Positions 57,299 through 64,000 of a stretch of DNA of 64,000 nucleotides are shown here, in pieces. A program made the translations under genes and the position numbers. The notes under the pieces are model-generated. The model made no database searches. It was not told the origin of the DNA and was given only the letters and a program-made list of their open reading frames with translations. The stretch spans positions 42,408,104 through 42,472,103 of the forward strand of contig CM070725.1 in assembly GCA_036346275.1 (NCBI GenBank). Direction: 5' to 3'. Every line of letters starts with the position of its first letter. The stretch's first letter is position 1. The DNA is from Otatea glauca (Eukaryota > Streptophyta > Magnoliopsida > Poales > Poaceae).

Positions 57299-57674
57299 GA
57301 GTAAATTTTATAAAACCTTAAATTTTGCTATCGTTCTTGTACAAAACTCTAGATATTATGACTTGTGTCACTTAAACTCAGGTATTATAGTCACAATATT
57401 TCATAAAATCCTAGGTATTATGGTCACGGCAAAGATGAGTTGCTAAAAGTAGTGACGTGTGAAGTCCTTCGTCATGTGGCCGGAGGCGCCGAACAGGGAG
57501 AATAACTCGCCATTGTCATGTACGGTGGTGGCGATTGTGGAAGAGTAATTATAATGAGGTGGGGTTTTGTGAAATGTTATGACTATAATATCTGGAGTTA
57601 AGTGACACAAACCACAATATCTGAGGTTTTGTACAACAATGATCACAAAACTTGGGATTCTATGAAATTTACTC
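57299..57674. mobile_element. Foldback/MITE-like element, 376 bp
   Basis: Arms of about 130 bp, 57299-57430 and 57545-57674, are inverted copies (GAGTAAATTT at the edges, TTGTACAAAA and TGTGTCACTTAA within). The centre is unrelated GC-rich sequence. T-rich flanks hide any target duplication. Confidence 0.75.
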
Positions 57675-59841
57675 TCTTTTTTTTGTTGCGGTACTCTCAC
57701 ACTTTTGTTGTATTCGGTTATTGAGCTAAATACTCGATTTATTGTAATAGCTCGTATACAAATGTTGCATTAGTTCTATGGACTTGTTTCACCAACAATG
57801 TTGCATTGGCTTTTTTACATGGTTGGTCGGTTGGTCCCCCACTAACTTCCAAGTTCTTTAGCTACTCTTGGCGACGCCGTCGGTGAGGAAGAAGCTTCAA
57901 CCGCCGAATCGATGACTCCTCGCCTCGAGTGCTCACAGCCTCGGCTCTACCATTTGCTGTGCATTTGCCGGCGATTGCGGGCGGCGAAAGGAGTGTAGGG
58001 GCCTCCTAGAAGCGGAGGTTGAGGGGAACACCATAGGATCCGCGACGGCCACGAGCGGCAGCGATCTACTCGGTAATACTCCCAGGCGCCACCGAGAACA
58101 AAAGATTTTGGGATCCCCAATTCCGGCGAGGGCGCTGCTGCAGCTTCAGTTTAAGGGTGGACCCAGACAATTGGATGATTGTAGAAGTAACAGAGGAGGG
58201 ATTAGGGAAGAACACGACGGTCGTACGGAGGCGGCCCGGAAAGCCGGAGCTGAACTCCAAAACAACCGAGGGAAGGGAACTACGTTATTTATTATTGATG
58301 GGGTACCTTGAGCCTCTAGGCCAGTGAACCATGTGCTGACGACGATGAGCATCGCCACAACATAGCCAACGGCCGGTGGACATGGATGCACAATCTCAAC
58401 AATCAGCAAGCCAGGGAGAAGGGTAGCTAGCCTTCACCAAACGAAGAACCGCCTGGATCTGGACGGCCGAGTGCGAGCTTGGTGGAGAGGTACACACCAC
58501 CAGGAGTATTTACATCAAAAGGGGTGGCGATTCCCCTCGTCTGACTAGGAACGCGGAGGAAGAAGCCTCAATCCCAGCGCAGCTGGGCAGATGCGGACGC
58601 GCCAGTGGCAGAAACGCCTTCAGATCGTGACCAGCAGCAGACCCGAGTCCACCATCCACAGCGCTCGCTGGTAGGAATCTCTGGTCTGCTCAGATCTGAA
58701 AGCACCAGCGAAGGGCTTCTCTTCCTTTCACCGAACGGGAAGCCCACCAGAGAAGAAAATGGAAAGTAAGATAGCTAATGTACAGCAGGTGAAAGGTATG
58801 GGTCCCCCTCCGGCTCAACGCCGGCGAGCGTGGCCTGCCGGACCTGGGAAGGAAGGAGTTCTGCATTTGCTTGGGACGGCGGAGTTCGGAAGTTGCTATT
58901 CTCGAGTGTTTAAACCCGTATCAGCCTTACTGCCTTAGTCTAATATCTCTCAGAATTCAGAAAGCATTATTAGTTAAACGCTAGTATTTCATAGCCCCCT
59001 CTCAAACACAGGAGAACTTGAAAATCGCTAATTCTATGACTGGGAACGTAAAATGAAAATATTATAAGATCCTAAGTATATAGTTCTATTCATCTTCATC
59101 AGAATTAATAAAAACTTGTTGGGCGTCAGATAACTAAAGTAACAACGAAGACAAATTGACACCTAGGCAGAGTAAAACTAACATCAACCATGGGACACTA
59201 CCGTAAGCAGGTACAGATCAAGACTCCTTTATGCAACTGATAAATGGCATCCCCATTCATCTGCAGAGAAAACTAGCAGTATATCACCACGAATAATGCC
59301 TTCACATCTCGTCACTCAACAGCATGGCCAAAGCAGAACTGCTGGCAAACCTTTGCCAAAGAGGAAAATAAGAGAGTAATACGATAAGTATGGCGAAAAT
59401 ATGCAAGGGTGTCATTGTGCAAGAAAATTCTTACCAATCATGAGATCTATACGGAATTTCATGATTTCATTAGGAATCTTTTGAATAAAAATAATGTGAG
59501 AAGCTGCATCAAGATTATCATCGCGGTCAGCGGTCAACAGCATCAGTATCACAACACCTGCCTATAATCAGCAGCATCAGCAATCATCACCACTCACCAC
59601 AACCATCAGCTGCACCATCGCGAACATCAACACCGACAACAAAGACTAACAGCTACATCATCCACCATGGGCGGTCCCGTGCAATATCATTATACCAGTA
59701 AACCGCAACCCATCACACGAACGGATAACTAGAAAATGCACCAATGTTTTAACACAAGTTAATATGACAGTATCGAGATAGAGCACAAGAGGTCAAAATA
59801 CAAACCAACAGCATAATTCTGACAGTACAGGAAAACACCAT
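57675..59841. other. Unassigned region with GC-rich part 57860-58880
   Basis: The GC-rich part has short open frames on both strands without recognisable domains; it may be a captured or decayed gene 5' end. The stretch 58900-59841 is AT-rich and forms the 3' flank of the SC35-type gene, with CAT/CAC-rich sequence near 59520-59660. Confidence 0.4.
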
Positions 59842-61840
59842 CTAGAAACCAGAAAGATCAACTAGCAACCTTGAATAGTAGTTCAGTGCTTCTTCATCAT
59901 GCTCAGCCAACCTCTTGCAGTACCATAAAATATTGTTCTTAGGCATCATTGGATCAAAATGCATTACTCCTGACAACAGATTTTGGTTTTCTGAAGTTAG
60001 ATGGGTAAACATACGCAGAGGGTCAATACAATATAACCAGCAGTTGAACTTCAACCTTACCTTCCCATTGCTGCCCGGGCTACGAGAGCCTGCACGCTTT
60101 GGTGATGGTGAAACACTGCGTGAAGGAGGTGAACCCTTTCCATTGGTCTGCTTTTCAGGACTTCCATTGTCAGAGGGGCTCCTGCGTGGTATTGGCATCT
60201 TGTCAGGGCTAGCACTACGCCGAGCAGGTGAAGCACTACAAAAGAGAACAAATTAGGAGTTTGAAACATAAAAAAAAATACAAAAGGAACAACGGAAAGG
60301 AGGTGAAGCACCTATGGTATGAATGGCTTCGACTCCTGCTTCTGCTCCTGTTCTTGCTCCTGCACTTATCATCATCCCTTGCCCTGCGATGATTCTTGTA
60401 GTCAGGGCTTGAACTTCGGCTTCGGCTTCGGCTTGTGCTATGACGACGATGGTCTCTCTCCCTATCACGCCCATGCCTTTCTCTGCTCCTGCTGCGACTT
60501 CGCCTCCTATGATCTCTGTCTCTGTGGTCATCTCTGTGCCTAATTAAAACAAGAAATGCACTATAAATTGCCTAGACTACTAAAATTTTCAGCAACCATA
60601 TGACCGCTTAGCCTACACTGCGGAAAGAAGCTACTCTTTGATAATAAAGTAGAGGCGCTTATGCAGACAAGTATTCTTTGAGAAAGATGGTGAATGTCCA
60701 GAATGGGACAGCTGGAACACGTCCAGGAGAGAGAGCTATACCACTGGGACAACAAGAAAAAACATGAAAAAGAGTACATTTTGAACGATGCTTGTTAACT
60801 CCAAAAGTAATGTAAAAGGAACTAAGCTCTTCACCTTGGCCTCGGGCTACGGCTTCTTGACCTGTCTCGTGGTTTCTCAATCACCTCTATGATCCTTCCT
60901 TTACGACTACAGAAAGTAACAAAACATAAGCAAAACTGAATTAAATTATGATGACTCAATTTACACAAAAGGGCAGAGTTCCCATGAATTTTTTTGCTGG
61001 AACCACATCAACTTAGTAATTTAGTATTTTAATCTAAAGTGCAAACAAATTCTCAACATTCAGATTTACATTCGGACATTTTTTTGTTGTTGTTGGAATC
61101 ATTGAGTACTGCTCCTTGCTACATTCACACCGAAACCGACTTCCGACAAACCAAACAAATGAGACAAGCAACATGATAACTATGTTAACAAAATAAACAC
61201 CTACCGACACACATACCACAAGTAACAAGATATCAACACAACATGAGTGCGAAAGAACCCCACTCACATTGCCTCCGCATTGGGGCCATACTTGGCAAAC
61301 TGCACCATGATGTTCCTCCCATCCACATTACGCCCTGCGCAAAACAATCAGAACAAATTATCAGAGGCAACCCAAAAGCCGCCCACAGGTTAAGGGGAAA
61401 AAACAAACGGGCAGCGCACCATCAAGCCGATCTATGGCCTTCTGCGCCTCATCAGCGTACTTGTACCGCACGAACGCGAAACCCCTCGAGTCCCCAGTCC
61501 TTGAGAACCACCATAAAAGAAATTGAGGAAACATTCATCGAACAATGGAGGAAGAGAACACCAAAAAAAGCTCACGGTCACGGGGCTCCTCACCTCCGAT
61601 CCCTCGGGATGAAGACGTCGACGACCTTGCCGTAGCGGTCGAAGAGCGGGAAGAGGTCGTCGGCCGTGGTGCCTGCGCAACAAAGGGAAAGGACGAGGAA
61701 GCGATTAGAGAGGACCGAGCCGCGAGCCCAGCTAGAGATTCGGCTAGGGTTAGGGTTCCCTCACGGAAGCTGATGTTGAGGACGAGGAGCGAGAAGGTGT
61801 CGCGGATGTCCGGCGGGCCCGACCTCCCGAAGTGCGACAT
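59842..61840 (-). CDS. SC35: SC35-type serine/arginine-rich splicing factor
   Basis: Exons (minus): 61840-61765, 61672-61594, 61499-61420, 61334-61268, 60906-60835, 60539-60312, 60235-60061, all GT-AG and in frame (259 codons to here). Start MSHFGRSGPPDIRDTFSLLV is the conserved SC35 N-terminus. RRM: RNP2 LLVLNI near residue 18, RNP1 RGFAFVRY near 60, ending QFAKYGPNAEAIRKGRI. Then an RS domain (RSRSRSRERHGRDRERDHRR, TSRSRSRSSS, SRSRSRSH) and a Ser/Pro-rich tail (RRSASPDKMPIPRRSPSDNG). SC35 acts in the nucleus in spliceosome assembly and exon definition, bridging the U1 and U2 particles. The 3' end is uncertain: after AAG at 60061 there is a good donor (GTAAGG), but without splicing the frame runs on to TAG at 59842; alternatively a last exon beginning AGGTTGGCT near 59915 joins in phase and uses the same stop. 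Plant SC35 genes are often alternatively spliced. Confidence 0.9.
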
Positions 61841-62335
61841 CGCTCCGCCGCCGGCGACGCCTAGGGTTTAGGGCTCCGGCGCGGCCTAGGGCGACGGGGA
61901 GCAGTGCAGCCGGGGGTAGAGAGAGCGAGAGCAACGGGAGCGGGTGGGCTCAGCGAGGAAAAGCTTATCGACACGAGTCCCTTTTTTTTCCATTTCTTTT
62001 AATGCACAGCGGTGGGCCCAGAGAATGGTGCACATGGGCTAATAAATTCAATACTAAGCCCAGATAATCATTAAATCTGCCAGTTGGGTAGCCCATTTAA
62101 GATCCAGCAACGGACCGCGACCTAGTTGGACGTCGGCGGCGGTGGTTAGGGTTTTTTAGGGAGGAATACGCGTCGAGGAGAGGCTCCTAGTGGGGCATCA
62201 TCTGGGCCGAATGGACTTCTGGGCCTGAGCATGTATTGGGCCTTTTCGAGGCGTCCGAGTCGTAAGCCATTCATTCATTCATTCGCGCGCGAGAAGAATA
62301 CGGCTCACTTGGTGTTGTCCGTTTACAGCCTCCCG
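61841..62335 (-). promoter_or_regulatory. Upstream region of the SC35-type gene
   Basis: GC-rich next to the ATG, then a GGGCC/AGCCCA-rich stretch (about 62007-62250) with several GGGCC and GCCCA elements, which are typical of TCP-bound promoters of plant housekeeping genes. No TATA box recognised. Confidence 0.45.
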
Positions 62336-62352
62336 ATTTGGATCGCAGATTG

Positions 62353-62642
62353 AATATCTAAATGGATTCAAATGAAAAAAAAATTGTATACAAAAGTTGT
62401 AGATCCCGTCGAGAGCTACAATTTTCATATAAAGTTTATCTCCATCCGACATCATATGAAAAAGTTATGCTTTTTTTAAGAATTAACCGTAGACAGAGGA
62501 AAAATCGCGCGTTCAAAGCCGCACTAATCGCCCGGGCCCTATATATGAGTGATCGGCGCCTAATTCTGCAAATTTTTTTGCCCTGACGCCTAGTTTTGAA
62601 AAAAGTTAAAAAATATTAAAGAAAAAAATTCCCCAATTTGGA
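62353..62642. repeat. Isolated CACTA-family 200-bp-type unit and flank
   Basis: 62353-62480 matches the array units at 870-1790 (AAAGTTGTAGATC, GAGAGCTACAATTTTCATAT, ATGAAAAAGTTATG). No CACTA terminus accompanies it. The segment is bounded by ATTTGGATCGCAGATTG at 62336-62352 and 62636-62652. Confidence 0.75.
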
Positions 62643-62652
62643 TCGCAGATTG

Positions 62653-63221
62653 GAAATTTTTTTAAAAAAATAATACATTTTATAAAAGGAATTGCGATAT
62701 TAATACACCGAATTTTTTTTGCAAAAATAATACTAATTCGGTCAACCGTTTGGCGAAATTGGAGTAGTAGCCAGATGGATGGGCGAAGACCCTATTTTCG
62801 CCGAATCGTTGGACGAAAATACGTTAATTACGTTATTAGCCTTGCCCTGACAGAGCAGTCTAATACTGATTTGACATGTGGCAATTTCGCCAACTGGTTA
62901 GGCGACAACCGATAGTCACCCATTGGTTCGGACGCCACTACTAGTTGTCGCCTAACCGTGTGACGGCAACTGGTTGTCGCCTAATTAATTGGTGAAAATT
63001 GTCACGTGTCAAGTCAGGATTAGACTGCTTTGTCAGGACGAGGTTAATGACGTAATTACCGTATTTTCGCCCAACAATTCGGCGAAATTAGGGTCTTCGC
63101 CATCCATCCGACTATTACTCCAATTTCACCAAGCAATTGGCCGAACTAATATTATTTTTGCAAAAAAAATTGGCGTATTAATATCGCAATTTCTTTTATA
63201 AAATGTATTATTTAAAAAATC
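62653..63221. mobile_element. Mutator-type MITE with near full-length arms, 569 bp
   Basis: TCGCAGATTG at 62643-62652 and 63222-63231 is an exact 10-bp direct repeat flanking an element whose halves are inverted copies (TAATACATTTTATAAAAG, ATTGCGATATTAATAC, GGCGAAATT blocks). MULE-type target duplication of 9-10 bp. No coding potential. Confidence 0.85.
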
Positions 63222-63231
63222 TCGCAGATTG

Positions 63232-63576
63232 TATTGTCCGAGAAGAAACAGAGAATCAATGTCCCCAAATCGCAGCATGAATCAAACCAAAAAAAATTCA
63301 GAAGTGAAGCTAAATCCAATGTGCCTTCGCTAAGCGACATCGCCGATTCGAAGTAGGAGGTGACAGTGCCGAGTTAGAAAATTTTCGATAGATGTGTACA
63401 TTTTACACGTATAATTCTATTATATAATGATTTCGTAACATCATAAACCCAACTCGTGTATTTGTAATTTATTAAAAGTATAATACAAATAGTTCTAAGG
63501 TCTTAAAATTTCTAAACCACTAAAATTAAAATCAATTCAAATAAATTTGATCCATTAAAGAGATACTTTAGCACTT
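63232..63576. other. AT-rich spacer
   Basis: No gene or repeat recognised. Confidence 0.5.
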
Positions 63577-64000
63577 TTAAAATTTTTGAAGGCGACCCTT
63601 ATTACCGCCACTGCCGTATACAGTTCGCCGATGCAGTGACTGGCAATGCAGAGCCTTGAGTGGATGCTGTCGCCGGATCTCGCCCGATCCTGCTTCCGTC
63701 GCAAAAATTAGATCGGAGGGGTGGATGAGGAAATCCCCTGGTCGCCGGTGCTGTTGGGCACTCATCATTGCTAGTTGTTGATCGCTGTGGTGCTCACCTC
63801 GCCACGGAAGAGGTAGGCGACGCAAGCTACAGAGGAGAGCTCCCGCGGTGACGAAGACAGTCGGCGAGGACAGCGGTGTGATGGCCCGAAACGACGGCGA
63901 GGGCTCAGGAGAGACGTACGGATCCACGGCAAGGTGCGCGGAGCCAGAGGGAGGACGGTGGAGGAGGCGTTGCCATTGGGCAGCACAGGGATGATGGCGG
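63577..64000 (-). other. GC-rich segment, possible start of an unknown gene
   Basis: GC content rises sharply at about 63585 and two overlapping minus-strand open frames (63577-63927 and 63771-63986) run toward the window edge. Neither has a recognisable domain, and which frame, if any, is real cannot be decided from a truncated view. Confidence 0.25.

Noticed and set aside
61545..61871. Plus-strand acidic open frame
   Set aside because: Antisense shadow of SC35 exons 1-2, whose RRM start is on the minus strand.

Overview
The window is plant nuclear DNA, most likely from a grass (Poaceae). The evidence is spliceosomal GT-AG genes with very GC-rich first exons, AT-rich introns and spacers, two Stowaway MITEs, a CACTA terminus, nested LTR retrotransposons, Mutator-like and hAT elements, and grass-like protein remnants. 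The species cannot be named from the sequence. No rRNA, tRNA, CRISPR or prokaryotic feature was seen.

Layout. 0.4-2.7 kb: broken EG45-like (plant natriuretic peptide-like) gene, minus strand, its intron filled by a truncated CACTA end and a Stowaway MITE. 4.1-12.1 kb: a plastid CBBY-like HAD hydrolase gene, minus strand, broken by frameshifts, a poor splice acceptor and a 5.1-kb Copia element inside one exon; the Copia 3' LTR is a mosaic patched with pieces of the host gene. 12.4-15.6 kb: Ulp1-like peptidase remnants and a tandem pair of damaged isopentenyltransferase (cytokinin synthesis) copies. 18.7-28.0 kb: an apparently intact 17-exon plastid copper P-type ATPase (PAA1/HMA6 type, 953 aa), the best host gene here. 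28.6-46.7 kb: an 18,045-bp Mutator-like element (MULE) with long terminal inverted repeats (TIRs) and an 8-bp target duplication. It carries a broken mudrA transposase, a broken plant mobile domain (PMD) gene, a small GRF-type zinc-finger/membrane gene and an intact Myb/SANT-like gene, and is itself interrupted by a truncated LTR element that holds a solo LTR. 47.6-50.4 kb: a hAT element with a decayed transposase. 50.6-54.0 kb: a 3.3-kb solo LTR packed with hairpins that share a TGTGT loop. 54-58.9 kb: MITEs and unrecognised degenerate sequence. 59.8-61.8 kb: an SC35-type SR splicing factor gene, minus strand, intact in all exons that could be assigned. 62.3-63.2 kb: a CACTA-family repeat unit and a Mutator-type MITE. 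The last 0.4 kb is GC-rich and unassigned.

The two sound host genes act in plastid copper delivery (PAA1) and pre-mRNA splicing (SC35), with no functional link visible. Most of the rest is a record of transposition. The observations most worth pursuing are the multi-gene 18-kb MULE, the TGTGT-loop hairpin series in the solo LTR, and the host-patched mosaic LTR.
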